Shown one piece after another: positions 30,081 through 39,698 of a stretch of DNA of 64,000 nucleotides. The position numbers and the translations under genes are program-made. The notes below the pieces were generated by a model, which was not told the origin of the DNA, made no database searches, and was given only the letters and a program-made list of their open reading frames with translations. This stretch comes from Muribaculaceae bacterium (GTDB lineage Bacteria; Bacteroidota; Bacteroidia; Bacteroidales; Muribaculaceae), in NCBI GenBank assembly GCA_022509165.1, contig JAFLTT010000009.1, positions 1 through 64,000 on the forward strand. The letters run 5' to 3'. The first letter of the stretch is position 1, and the number at the start of each line of letters is the position of its first letter.

Positions 30081-30629
30081 TTATAGGAAAGCGGATTGCA
30101 CTTTTAAATTATCGGCAACGTATTCTGCATAACCCTCTTCATCTCCAGCTTCTCTTAAAATATCTTTCACTGACATTGCCCGATCTTTTTGACTGTTAGA
30201 CCATGCCAATCCATGAGACATAGATGTCAGTTCACCGAAATTCTTATCTTTACATATATTGATAGCTCCATCCAGACATCTTATATCCGTGCCGGACAAT
30301 TCATCAAAATCAGGGTTGGAATTACTCTTAAGTATATATTTGTTCTCAAACTTTATAAAATTTCTTAAGGGTTCAATTTCAGGTGAGTGGGAAAAGAAAC
30401 TGTCTCCCCTTAAAGCTTTTAATATGTCATCTACAGAAGAAGGGACAGGTCCATATTGCATGGCAATATAAGTATCTCCAGTTATACTTCTTCCATATTC
30501 TGATAAATGCTTCTGATCGGCAAAATATAAAATCTTACAAAGTTTATGCATATCTGTTTTACCACCAAGTTTCTGGAGAATGTATAAAATAGAATTGATG
30601 GCTTTATCAAACTTAAACAATTTTGCCAT
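30081..30629 (-). CDS. Panacea/DUF4065 (SocA-like) domain antitoxin
   Basis: AINSILYILQKLGGKTDMHKLCKILYFADQKHLSEYGRSITGDTYIAMQYGPVPSSVDDILKAL; likely ATG at 30629 (MAKLFKFDK). Confidence 0.85.
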   Translation of the reverse strand: MAKLFKFDKAINSILYILQKLGGKTDMHKLCKILYFADQKHLSEYGRSITGDTYIAMQYGPVPSSVDDILKALRGDSFFSHSPEIEPLRNFIKFENKYILKSNSNPDFDELSGTDIRCLDGAINICKDKNFGELTSMSHGLAWSNSQKDRAMSVKDILREAGDEEGYAEYVADNLKVQSAFL

Positions 30630-30666
30630 GAGGTAAAAAACGCAACGAAGAATTTTATTAAATATC

Positions 30667-30714
30667 TTAACACCCAACTTTAACCCGACCAGAGGGTGTA
30701 AAATTGGGTGTTAA
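30667..30714. terminator. Stem-loop between the Panacea operon and tRNA-Phe
   Basis: TTAACACCCAA (30667-30677) pairs with TTGGGTGTTAA (30704-30714). Confidence 0.6.
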
Positions 30715-30747
30715 TTTTGTAGGTTGTTGACTTTTTAGTCTTTTGTG

Positions 30748-30820
30748 TGGTGTCACCAGGAATCGAACCGGGGACACAAGGATTTTCAGTCCTTTGCTCT
30801 ACCAACTGAGCTATGACACC
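30748..30820 (-). tRNA. tRNA-Phe(GAA)
   Basis: Minus strand GGTGTCATAGCTCAGTTGGTAGAGCAAAGGACTGAAAATCCTTGTGTCCCCGGTTCGATTCCTGGTGACACCA; anticodon GAA. Confidence 0.96.
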
Positions 30821-31009
30821 AGAATATTTATTCACAAAGCCGTTGGCTTGCTTTGCGAGTGCAAAGTTAGGGAATTTTATTTATTCTGCAAAATGTTTTA
30901 GGTAATAATGGCTCAAAATTTTTGACAGATTTGGACTATTCATTGGTTGTCAATTATTTGCGAAAGAGAAAGAGAGGGATAGAGGATGGATTGATAACAT
31001 GGGTGTATG

Positions 31010-31195
31010 GTGGGGTATGGGAATATGGGAATATGGGAATATAGGAGTATGGGGGTAGGAAATATGGAATAATGCGAGTAAAGTAGATAGGTAACTAACC
31101 AGGTAGGTAGGTGGGTAGGTTGTGAGGTAGTGTAATAGATACGGATAAATAGATAGTCAGTTAGTTAGTTAGTTAGTTAGTTAATCCGTCAGTTA
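31010..31195. repeat. Cluster of simple repeats: (GGGAATAT)n, (GGTA)n, (GTTA)n
   Basis: GGGAATATGGGAATATGGGAATATA; AGGTAGGTAGGTGGGTAGG; CAGTTAGTTAGTTAGTTAGTTAGTTAA. Confidence 0.85.
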
Positions 31196-31205
31196 GTTTT
31201 ATTAC

Positions 31206-31859
31206 TTAGGGATTTTTTCCTATACAGAATTTAGCTTCCAGGGATAGAAGGCTTTCTTTTTTTGATCGACCGCCTGTATAACCTCCCAGAGAACCGTCGG
31301 CACCTACAATGCGATGGCAAGGTATGATAATGGCTAAGGGATTTTTACCACAGGCCTGTGCCAAAGCCCGGTATCCATTAGGCTTGCCACATATTCGGGC
31401 CAAAGATTTGTAGGAACAGTTCTCCCCATATTTTACTTGTAGTAACTTTTCCCAAACCATCTTTTGGAAATTTGTACCATATAAAACCAGGGGTAAATCG
31501 AATTCTTTTCTCCTACCGGCAAAATATTCATCGAGTTGATTAATGGTTTCTTCCATTACCTGCAAGTCTTCAGAGTCCACTACTTTCAAGTCCTCCTTAC
31601 TTTCGACTTCATTAGGTAGTTGCAATTTTATGGTGTTATCCTTTTTCCCTTCAAAATGTCCGGCTTTAGCATAGTCAGTTTGAGATGAAGGCAAAACAAA
31701 GGATATCTCATCACAGTCTTTATCTTGAGATATCAAACTGAGCATACGATCCATCTTCTTTCGGCACTCTTCCTCATTCCAATTGCAATAACATAATGCA
31801 CCCTTGTGGACGATTACAGCCACATCTCCAAGCGGTGAACAATATATAGTTTTTATCAT
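31206..31859 (-). CDS. ogt: Methylated-DNA--protein-cysteine S-methyltransferase
   Basis: IPCHRIVGADGSLGGYTGGRSKKESLLSLE active-site region. Confidence 0.93.
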   Translation of the reverse strand: MIKTIYCSPLGDVAVIVHKGALCYCNWNEEECRKKMDRMLSLISQDKDCDEISFVLPSSQTDYAKAGHFEGKKDNTIKLQLPNEVESKEDLKVVDSEDLQVMEETINQLDEYFAGRRKEFDLPLVLYGTNFQKMVWEKLLQVKYGENCSYKSLARICGKPNGYRALAQACGKNPLAIIIPCHRIVGADGSLGGYTGGRSKKESLLSLEAKFCIGKNP

Positions 31860-32084
31860 ATTCTATAAACTGTGAAGGAAATTAATAAAATTTTCACAAA
31901 GGATAATAGGCAACCATAAAGTATAAGGAATTTTAGATTAAACAGTTATGTTAAAATATAGTCGAAACTAAGTGTGAAATTTAGTTAATTATGTGTAAAG
32001 GTGTTGAAAACAAAGAATTTACTTTTTAAAATTAGGTAATTTAGAGCCAGAAAAAGATACCTGTTGAGAAACACAAATTCTAAG

Positions 32085-32705
32085 ATGAAACTTACAATCG
32101 CTATAATTTTTTCCCTCTTTATGATGAGCTTTTTCCCGGCTCAAGCCCAGATGCCATCTGCACGGGATATTCATCAGGAAATGCATACCCAGCTCCTTGC
32201 TAATGCCAAAAACAGCATTGACAAGAGCGTGATCCAAGATTATATAAAGTCAGAATTAGATAACCGTGAGATTGACCCAATGTTTGAAGGCCTGTCGCAA
32301 GAAAGCGTAGAAATGATTGCCGACTTGCTGTCGGAAGCACGCACCCATACAGGCAAGAAATACAGATATGGGTCTAAGGGACCACAAACTTTCGACTGCT
32401 CCGGTTTCACAGGATACGTATTCAATCAATTCGGCTATAAACTGAATGCATCTTCACGCGGTCAATACTCGGAAGGGGTACCTGTAGAGAAGGGAAACCT
32501 TCGGCCCGGTGACCTTGTATTCTTCACCAGCCCCAGAAGTAAGGGTGGTGTAGGACATGTAGGCATAGTTGTAAGTGCTGATAATGAGGCCGACACCTTC
32601 AGTTTCATTCATGCAGCAATAGGTGGAGGAATTGAAGTGCAAAAAAGTACTGCTCCTTACTATAAGAAGAGATATGTAGGTGCAAGAAGGATAATAACAG
32701 AATAA
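32085..32705 (+). CDS. C40 (NlpC/P60) family peptidase, secreted
   Basis: TFDCSGFTGYVFNQFG, RPGDLVFF, GHVGIVV; signal peptide from ATG 32085. Confidence 0.92.
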   Translation: MKLTIAIIFSLFMMSFFPAQAQMPSARDIHQEMHTQLLANAKNSIDKSVIQDYIKSELDNREIDPMFEGLSQESVEMIADLLSEARTHTGKKYRYGSKGPQTFDCSGFTGYVFNQFGYKLNASSRGQYSEGVPVEKGNLRPGDLVFFTSPRSKGGVGHVGIVVSADNEADTFSFIHAAIGGGIEVQKSTAPYYKKRYVGARRIITE

Positions 32706-32729
32706 TAGAGAGATTTTTTCTAATTTTGG

Positions 32730-32757
32730 GGTGATTTTCATAAATCACCTTTTTTTT
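32730..32757 (+). terminator. Hairpin plus T8 tract abutting the next start codon
   Basis: GGTGATTT-TCAT-AAATCACC-TTTTTTTT-ATG. Confidence 0.75.
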
Positions 32758-33429
32758 ATGTCGACAATATTAAGAAACCTAACCCTCATCCTGATAACAG
32801 TAGTGGCCACAACCACCTCTCTGAAAGCCCAGAAAGTCTTTATGACCGGAGACTCGCATGTATATGCAAAGATATATCCTGAAAAGGTAGAACAGATTCT
32901 GCGCACTGCCTATCCGGATATAGAGTTTTCCAATTGGGCCAAAAATGGTATCTGTTTTTATAGTTTCAATTCCAACCCGGAATACTACGACTCAATCTTT
33001 TCATTCAGGCCCGACATCCTCATAGTACACCTCGGTACCAACGGAGCCTACGACAATAGTTTCACGCGAACTGCCTTCAGGCAGGAAATGGAAACTTTCT
33101 ATTCCACACTTACCGATTCGCTTCCCGAAGTGAAAGTAACGTTCATAACTCCATTCACCAACAAAAAAAGAAAAAACCGCAAGAAGGGCAGATGGCATGT
33201 AAACAATAAGAACCGAGATGTGGCCGATGAGATAATTGAATTTGTAAAAGACCATCCCGGCACGTATGTAATTGACAACAATGCAGAAGTGGGAATGAGA
33301 TTTCTCAAAGACCCTACATTGATCCGGCCTGACAATGTACACCTGACGGAAGCGGGATACAATGTACTCGGCGAGCAAGTGGGCACGGCTCTTCTTGAAA
33401 TAGACAATCTCTGGGTCAAAACTCAATAA
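32758..33429 (+). CDS. SGNH/GDSL hydrolase family protein, secreted
   Basis: VFMTGDSHVYAKIYPEKVEQ, IVHLGTNGAYDN, PDNVHLTEAGY; ATG at 32758, GTG alternative at 32731. Confidence 0.85.
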   Translation: MSTILRNLTLILITVVATTTSLKAQKVFMTGDSHVYAKIYPEKVEQILRTAYPDIEFSNWAKNGICFYSFNSNPEYYDSIFSFRPDILIVHLGTNGAYDNSFTRTAFRQEMETFYSTLTDSLPEVKVTFITPFTNKKRKNRKKGRWHVNNKNRDVADEIIEFVKDHPGTYVIDNNAEVGMRFLKDPTLIRPDNVHLTEAGYNVLGEQVGTALLEIDNLWVKTQ

Positions 33430-33463
33430 CTCCTTTCTTTCCCTTTCTTAGGCCTCTATTGCA

Positions 33464-34951
33464 ATGGATTTGAGTGGCATCGACCCACACCATGTGATAC
33501 GCAACATAGGCAACCTTTTCGTATACGACGGAAAGACGCCTATGCTTTTCTCTTCAGGGCTGTTCTGGTTTCTGTTCATCCTTTTCTTGCCCGTATACAT
33601 AGCTTTGAAGAAAAGCAAGGCTAAGATGGTGCTCTTTGTAGTGGCCTTTTCCCTGTTTTTTTATTATAAATCTTCAGGTTTATTCTTTCTGATGCTTATC
33701 GGCACTTCACTTGCCGACTGGCTATTGTCATGGTCGATATTTCGCAGCAAAACAAAGGGCCGTAGACTTGCCCTCATGTGGGTTTCCATCTGTATCTCCC
33801 TCTCCATACTGGGTTATTTCAAATATGCCAACTTCTTTCTATGGAACTGGAATGCCATGGTTGAAGGCAATTTCCAGCCACTGGATATAATCCTGCCGGT
33901 AGGAATATCGTTCTATACCTTCCAATCTATCAGTTATGTGGTGGATGTATATAAAAGAAAGATTACGCCTACGCGTTCCTGGTTTGATTATCTTTTCTTC
34001 CTGTCGTTTTTTCCGGCCCTGGTAGCCGGTCCTATTGTAAGGGCAGATTATTTTCTACCTCAATTAAAAAAGAATCAAGAGGCCACCTCCTCAATGATCT
34101 GGGGAGGCTTATGGCTTGTGATTGTAGGCATCTTGAAGAAAGCCGTGATAGCCGACTATATAGCACAATACAATGATTTAATTTACAACGATCCGGAACT
34201 TTATACCGGCGTTCAGGCCCTGATGGGTGTGGTGGGTTATACCATGCAGATATATTGTGATTTTTCGGGCTATTCGGATATGGCTATCGGCCTGGCGCTG
34301 ATAATGGGGTTCCACTTAGGCACAAATTTCGATTCTCCCTACCAGAGCCGTAACCTCACAGAATTCTGGCGCCGCTGGCATATATCTCTATCATCATGGC
34401 TTCGAGACTATGTGTATATCCCCCTCGGCGGAAACAGAAAAGGCACTTTACGCACCTATGTCAACAATTTTCTTACCATGCTGATCGGAGGCCTATGGCA
34501 CGGGGCAGCCTGGAAATTTGTATTCTGGGGTGCGATGCATGGGGCAGGATTAGCTATTCATAAGGCCTCAAAGCCTGTTTTGAGTAAAATTCCCGACAAT
34601 GCCTTCACCATTTTTTTCTCATGGCTCATCACCTTTGTATATGTATCTTTTTTATGGATATTTTTCCGTGCAAAAGATTTCTCTGATTCCATCTTAATAA
34701 TCAGAAACGTTTTCACCGACTTCCAATGGTGGCAATTTCCACAGTTCTTTGCAGCCCGTACTATGTGGTGTGTCATGATGCTGGCTCTTATATTCATGCA
34801 TTTTGTGCCACAAAGGTGGGCCGATACTCTTCAGATTAAATATGCAGCATCGCCTTGGATTGTAAAACTGCTGGTATTCATGATAGCCGTACAACTGGTG
34901 GTGGAATTCATGTTGGCAGAAGTTCAACCCTTCATCTATTTTCAATTCTAA
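33464..34951 (+). CDS. MBOAT family O-acyltransferase
   Basis: PVGISFYTFQSISYVVDVY, IYCDFSGYSDMAIG, NLTEFWRRWHISLSSWLRDYVYIPLGG, GLWHGAAWKFVFWG. Confidence 0.93.
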   Translation: MDLSGIDPHHVIRNIGNLFVYDGKTPMLFSSGLFWFLFILFLPVYIALKKSKAKMVLFVVAFSLFFYYKSSGLFFLMLIGTSLADWLLSWSIFRSKTKGRRLALMWVSICISLSILGYFKYANFFLWNWNAMVEGNFQPLDIILPVGISFYTFQSISYVVDVYKRKITPTRSWFDYLFFLSFFPALVAGPIVRADYFLPQLKKNQEATSSMIWGGLWLVIVGILKKAVIADYIAQYNDLIYNDPELYTGVQALMGVVGYTMQIYCDFSGYSDMAIGLALIMGFHLGTNFDSPYQSRNLTEFWRRWHISLSSWLRDYVYIPLGGNRKGTLRTYVNNFLTMLIGGLWHGAAWKFVFWGAMHGAGLAIHKASKPVLSKIPDNAFTIFFSWLITFVYVSFLWIFFRAKDFSDSILIIRNVFTDFQWWQFPQFFAARTMWCVMMLALIFMHFVPQRWADTLQIKYAASPWIVKLLVFMIAVQLVVEFMLAEVQPFIYFQF

Positions 34952-34960
34952 GAATCGGAT

Positions 34961-35764
34961 ATGAAATTAAAGATGCCTCCATCCATGGCCCTCTGGGTAC
35001 TGATCACTGTAGCGATGGTGATATTTATCGGCCTTTCGCTCTCCGATGATCTTAAGGTAGGTTCCTATACTCTGTCAAAGGCAAGATTCCCGGAAACATT
35101 GCTCGTTCAATCTGAATTGAAAGACACCTTAGATATGAAGGATAATTTAGAAACATTTCCTGATTCACTTCTCATATCTCAGCCAGAAATAATAGAACCG
35201 GATACCACTGTGCATAAATTACTCGTATTTGGCGACTCCATGACCCATCACCTTGCCATGAGCATATCAAAATACGGCACAAAGAATCAGTATAAAGTAT
35301 TAGGTGTGACTTGGGAATCTTCTTCCATACCGGGCTGGAGCAATTCGGGCAAAGTGAAGCAATATATTGAAATGTGGAATCCGGATTTTATCATAGTATC
35401 TTTGGGCTCGAACGAAATGGAGCTTAAGCATTTCGACCGCCGTATACCCGACGTAAAGAAGATAGTGGAGGAGATGGGGAAAGTGCCTTTCGTATGGGCC
35501 GGCCCTCCGCTCTGGAAAAAAGACAAAGGAGTATATGCCATGCTTGAGGAAGCTTTGCCCCCGGGAGTATTGTTTCGTGCAGAAGGTATAGAAATACCCA
35601 GAGGACCCGATAAGGTGCATCCCACAAAGCATGGAGCAGATATCTGGGCCGATACGCTCATGAGGTGGATAAGCCACAGCCGGCATCCTATTCTGGCCGA
35701 AAAACCTGACTCGGGCACCACCACCCGCGGACATAAATTCATCTATCTTCATCCCAATGACTGA
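34961..35764 (+). CDS. SGNH/GDSL hydrolase family protein (acyltransferase partner)
   Basis: LLVFGDSMTHHLAMSI, IVSLGSNEMELK, DKVHPTKHGADIWA. Confidence 0.85.
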   Translation: MKLKMPPSMALWVLITVAMVIFIGLSLSDDLKVGSYTLSKARFPETLLVQSELKDTLDMKDNLETFPDSLLISQPEIIEPDTTVHKLLVFGDSMTHHLAMSISKYGTKNQYKVLGVTWESSSIPGWSNSGKVKQYIEMWNPDFIIVSLGSNEMELKHFDRRIPDVKKIVEEMGKVPFVWAGPPLWKKDKGVYAMLEEALPPGVLFRAEGIEIPRGPDKVHPTKHGADIWADTLMRWISHSRHPILAEKPDSGTTTRGHKFIYLHPND

Positions 35765-35828
35765 AAAAATTGCGTATATTTGCAAAATATAATCAATCGT
35801 AAAACCGATGATAAAATTCCATTGAAGA

Positions 35829-37844
35829 ATGAATAACAATAAAACAATGGGCTTAGCTGCCGATAATATCAGGATACTAACGGCGGCAATGGTGGAAAAA
35901 GCAAAATCAGGCCACCCCGGAGGTGCCATGGGTGGAGCAGACTTTATAAATGTACTTTACAGCGAGTTTCTGGTGTATGATCCTTCCGATCCTTACTGGA
36001 AATGCCGCGACCGTTTCTTCCTCGACCCGGGCCATATGTCTCCCATGCTGTATTCTGTACTGGCTCTTGCCGGCAAATACAATCTTGAAGACCTTCAAAA
36101 TTTCCGTCAGTGGGGTAGTATCACTCCGGGTCACCCGGAATTAGACCCCGCACATGGCATTGAAAACACTTCCGGTCCCTTAGGCCAAGGTCATGCTTAT
36201 GCCGTGGGTGCGGCTATTGGAGCCAAATTCCTTCATGCCCGCACAGGTAATCCCGGCTTCGGTGAAGAAAAAATATATGCCTATATTTCTGACGGCGGCA
36301 TTCAGGAAGAAATCTCTCAGGGAGCCGGACAGATGGCCGGTCACCTCGGTCTCAACAATCTTATAATGTTTTTTGACTCTAATAAGATTCAACTCTCCAC
36401 AGAGACAAAAGAGGTATCTTCAGAAGACACAGCCTTGAAATACCGGGCTTGGGGTTGGAATGTATCGGAAATTGACGGCAACGATGTAGACCAGATACGT
36501 CTGGCACTACAAAATGCCTTACAGGAAAAAGAGAAACCTACCCTCATTATCGGCCACACGGTAATGGGTAAAGGAGCTCGTAAGGCCGACAATACTTCAT
36601 ATGAAAACACCACTAAGACTCATGGCGCTCCCTTAGGAGGGGATGCTTACCGCAACACGGTATTGAATTTAGGTGGAAATCCGGATGCACCCTTCGTAAT
36701 ACTTGATGAAGTGAAGGAAATGTATCAGGCCCGTGAAGAGGCTCTTAAAGGAATAGTGGCCGAAAGAAGAGCGCAAGAAAAGAAATGGGCAGACGAAAAT
36801 CCGGAAAAAGCTGAAGCCTTAGACATATGGTTTGAACACAAAGCACCGGTTATAGACTGGAATAAAATCTCTGTAAAACGCGATGAACCTACACGCAACG
36901 CCTCCGGTGCAGTATTATCGGAACTTGCCCTTCAGGTTCCTAACATGATATGCAGTTCAGCCGACCTTGCCGATTCTGATAAGACCGGTTCATTCCTTAA
37001 AAATACCAAGCCTATAAGAAGGGATGATTTCAGCGGGGCCTTCCTGCATGCCGGAGTATCTGAACTTACCATGGCATGCCTTTGCATCGGTATGTCGCTG
37101 CATGGAGGCATAATAACAGCCTGTGCCACTTTCTTTGTATTTTCCGATTATATGAAACCGGCCATCCGAATGGCTGCTCTGATGCAGCAGCCGGTAAAAT
37201 TCGTTTGGACACACGATTCATTCCGGGTAGGAGAAGACGGACCCACTCATGAACCCGTAGAACATGAGGCACAGATCCGTCTTATGGAAAAGATGAAAAA
37301 TCATAGCGGTCTCCCCTCAGTATTAGTGCTCCGTCCGGCTGACGTGTCGGAAACCGTAGAAGCCTGGAAACTTGCCATGGCCAATATAGAAACTCCCACA
37401 GCCATCATCCTTTCACGCCAGAATGTGCAGAGCCTTCCTGAGGGCAATGACTACTCAGGAGTAGACAGAGGCGGATATATTGTGGCCGGTTCTGACCCGG
37501 ATCCTGATGTGGTGGTGATAGGTACCGGTTCAGAGGTATCCACACTTTCGGAAGCAGCCGACATGCTACGTAAAGATGGAGTGAAGGTACAGGTAGTGTC
37601 TGTGCCCTCGGAAGCACTTTTCAGATTACAGCCCAAAGATTATCAGGACAAAGTATTGCCTAAAGGAGTAAAAAGATTCGGACTCACATCCGGTCTTCCG
37701 GTCAATCTACTGGGTCTGGTAGGAGAAGATGGTACAATATGGGGTCTGGAGAGTTTTGGATTTTCCGCTCCTTATAAAGTGCTGGAGGAGAAACTCGGTT
37801 TTACCCCTTCACAGGTATACGGACACATCAAAGAAATACTATAA
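35829..37844 (+). CDS. tkt: Transketolase
   Basis: KSGHPGGAMGGADFINVLYSEFL, GPLGQGHAYAVGAAIG, WTHDSFRVGEDGPTHEPVEHEAQIR. Confidence 0.95.
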   Translation: MNNNKTMGLAADNIRILTAAMVEKAKSGHPGGAMGGADFINVLYSEFLVYDPSDPYWKCRDRFFLDPGHMSPMLYSVLALAGKYNLEDLQNFRQWGSITPGHPELDPAHGIENTSGPLGQGHAYAVGAAIGAKFLHARTGNPGFGEEKIYAYISDGGIQEEISQGAGQMAGHLGLNNLIMFFDSNKIQLSTETKEVSSEDTALKYRAWGWNVSEIDGNDVDQIRLALQNALQEKEKPTLIIGHTVMGKGARKADNTSYENTTKTHGAPLGGDAYRNTVLNLGGNPDAPFVILDEVKEMYQAREEALKGIVAERRAQEKKWADENPEKAEALDIWFEHKAPVIDWNKISVKRDEPTRNASGAVLSELALQVPNMICSSADLADSDKTGSFLKNTKPIRRDDFSGAFLHAGVSELTMACLCIGMSLHGGIITACATFFVFSDYMKPAIRMAALMQQPVKFVWTHDSFRVGEDGPTHEPVEHEAQIRLMEKMKNHSGLPSVLVLRPADVSETVEAWKLAMANIETPTAIILSRQNVQSLPEGNDYSGVDRGGYIVAGSDPDPDVVVIGTGSEVSTLSEAADMLRKDGVKVQVVSVPSEALFRLQPKDYQDKVLPKGVKRFGLTSGLPVNLLGLVGEDGTIWGLESFGFSAPYKVLEEKLGFTPSQVYGHIKEIL

Positions 37845-37873
37845 AGAGAAAAATTTCTTAGAAAAAATTTATC

Positions 37874-37907
37874 CTACCCGATGATTCCCGGTCGTCGGGT
37901 AGTTTTT
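37874..37907 (+). terminator. Rho-independent terminator after tkt
   Basis: CTACCCGA...TCGGGTAG followed by TTTTTATA. Confidence 0.8.
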
Positions 37908-37918
37908 ATATACCCTCT

Positions 37919-39574
37919 TTATCCTGCAGTCGCTTGTTTCCCGGAAACATCCGAACTGAGTTCATGAGCTCGGAACCATTCAAGATGCCTAACGAGTTTA
38001 TTGTCATATCCTCTGATACGCGACATCACTCTCACCATAATATAGGAAGCATAGGCTGAAATAGTGATCGCCAGAAGGAATGCCAGATCCGTACCCATGT
38101 TCATCACAATGAAGACCGACATCATCGGAGCCTCGATACAACCGGCCATTACGGCGGCCATTCCTAAAAGTACAAAGGCTGGTATCGGGAGATGAGTATG
38201 GATTATATTATTGCAAAAATAAGCAAAAAGGAAACCTGCCACTGCTCCGGCATACAGAGTGGGAGCAAAGTCGCTTGAAACTCCTCCACTGGCATTACAA
38301 GCACCACAGGCCCAGCATTTTATGCCGAGAATAAGCACAGATACAAGAATCACTCCCCATACACCGATATTTAGTCCGGGGAAAACATCACCCCTGGATA
38401 AAGCATCAAATTGAGAATGAATAATATCAGACATCACAGGATATCCCACGCCGTAGAGAGCCGGAAAGAGCATTACACATAGTCCTACTCCCAGACCTCC
38501 GGTAAGGTTCCTGAGCCAAGGATTCTTAATTGAAATAAAGATGTGGTCCGTTTCATTTATTACGTTTGAATAATAGAAGGAATACACCCCACAAAGCACT
38601 CCCATCAGTACCACCGCCCAGTATTGGTCAGGATGCAAAGAATCAGCAGGATAAAACTGTGTGGGCACATGGCAACCATTACATAGAAAAACCATTCCGT
38701 AAGAAACCAGACATGAAAGAGTGACTGCCAGAATGGATAAAGTACCGATTTCCATTTTAAGGAACTCAAGGGTAAAAAGCAGACCTCCCACAGGCGATTG
38801 GAAGATTCCTGAGATACCGGCAGCAGCTCCACAACCTACCAGCACCTTTACCATCGGCATCTTAAGTTGGAGCCATCTCCCAAGGTTGCTTCCAATAGCA
38901 GCCCCCGAAATGGCTATAGGACCCTCCGAACCGGCCGAGCCCCCAAGTCCAAGAGTGATGGTGGCTCCGATTATGGGTGAATAAATGAGATTCCGCCGTA
39001 AGATGAACCGTCCGGTATATATTGAATGCATAAGGCGTGTCACCCCATGAGTAAGGTTTGTGCGTACAATATATCTTGTGTAAATACCGGCCAATAATAT
39101 TCCTCCCAGAGGACAAAAAATCAGCCACCAGTTTATCCGGTCAGCCTTAATATGAGAGAGGAAGATATCTGCCGAGATGGAAATCATCCGGTTGAAGATA
39201 TAAGACGCAAATCCTGCGAATAATCCTACCACTACTGCAAGCCATAGCATGAAGACAAAATCCGACATGGTACGCCTGTGCCATTCATTGAATTTCTGAA
39301 GCCATTTGGGCAATGGCTTTACATTTTCGGCCTGAGATAAGGTGGGATCACCGGATGGTGTCTGAGTGTGCCCTTGCGATTTGGATGAAGTGGCCCCTGG
39401 AGTAGGCTCAATCTCAGAATCGAGCAGATGGGCCGTTCGCTGGTCTTGCTGGGCCACACCTTTGTCAATAAGCTGATTTATTTTTTCTTTTATCTCAGCT
39501 TCTTCCTGCTGAGCCTTATCAGGTTCAGTCTGGGGGGATATATTTTCATCACCTTGGGTGAGTGGGTCCATCAA
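37919..39574 (-). CDS. ClC-type voltage-gated chloride channel/antiporter family protein
   Basis: GGSAGSEGPIAISGAAIGSNLGRW, GCGAAAGISGIFQSPVGGLLFTLE. Confidence 0.93.
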   Translation of the reverse strand: MMDPLTQGDENISPQTEPDKAQQEEAEIKEKINQLIDKGVAQQDQRTAHLLDSEIEPTPGATSSKSQGHTQTPSGDPTLSQAENVKPLPKWLQKFNEWHRRTMSDFVFMLWLAVVVGLFAGFASYIFNRMISISADIFLSHIKADRINWWLIFCPLGGILLAGIYTRYIVRTNLTHGVTRLMHSIYTGRFILRRNLIYSPIIGATITLGLGGSAGSEGPIAISGAAIGSNLGRWLQLKMPMVKVLVGCGAAAGISGIFQSPVGGLLFTLEFLKMEIGTLSILAVTLSCLVSYGMVFLCNGCHVPTQFYPADSLHPDQYWAVVLMGVLCGVYSFYYSNVINETDHIFISIKNPWLRNLTGGLGVGLCVMLFPALYGVGYPVMSDIIHSQFDALSRGDVFPGLNIGVWGVILVSVLILGIKCWACGACNASGGVSSDFAPTLYAGAVAGFLFAYFCNNIIHTHLPIPAFVLLGMAAVMAGCIEAPMMSVFIVMNMGTDLAFLLAITISAYASYIMVRVMSRIRGYDNKLVRHLEWFRAHELSSDVSGKQATAG

Positions 39575-39698
39575 AACTTATTTTTTCAGTGGAAGAAATA
39601 CCATCCGTGTAGGAAGTGTCGCAAATTTAGGCAGAATTTTTATTAATTTTGCCATAATGTGCCAAATCCCTTGCCGGCAATTGTAAATTTGCAAGGAA

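Noticed and set aside
31010-31195. Possible CRISPR or VNTR coding repeat
   Set aside because: Very short tetranucleotide/octanucleotide units in non-coding DNA
35300-35929. 209-aa minus-strand ORF across the SGNH/tkt junction
   Set aside because: Antisense to two recognisable genes and covers the tkt promoter region; spurious
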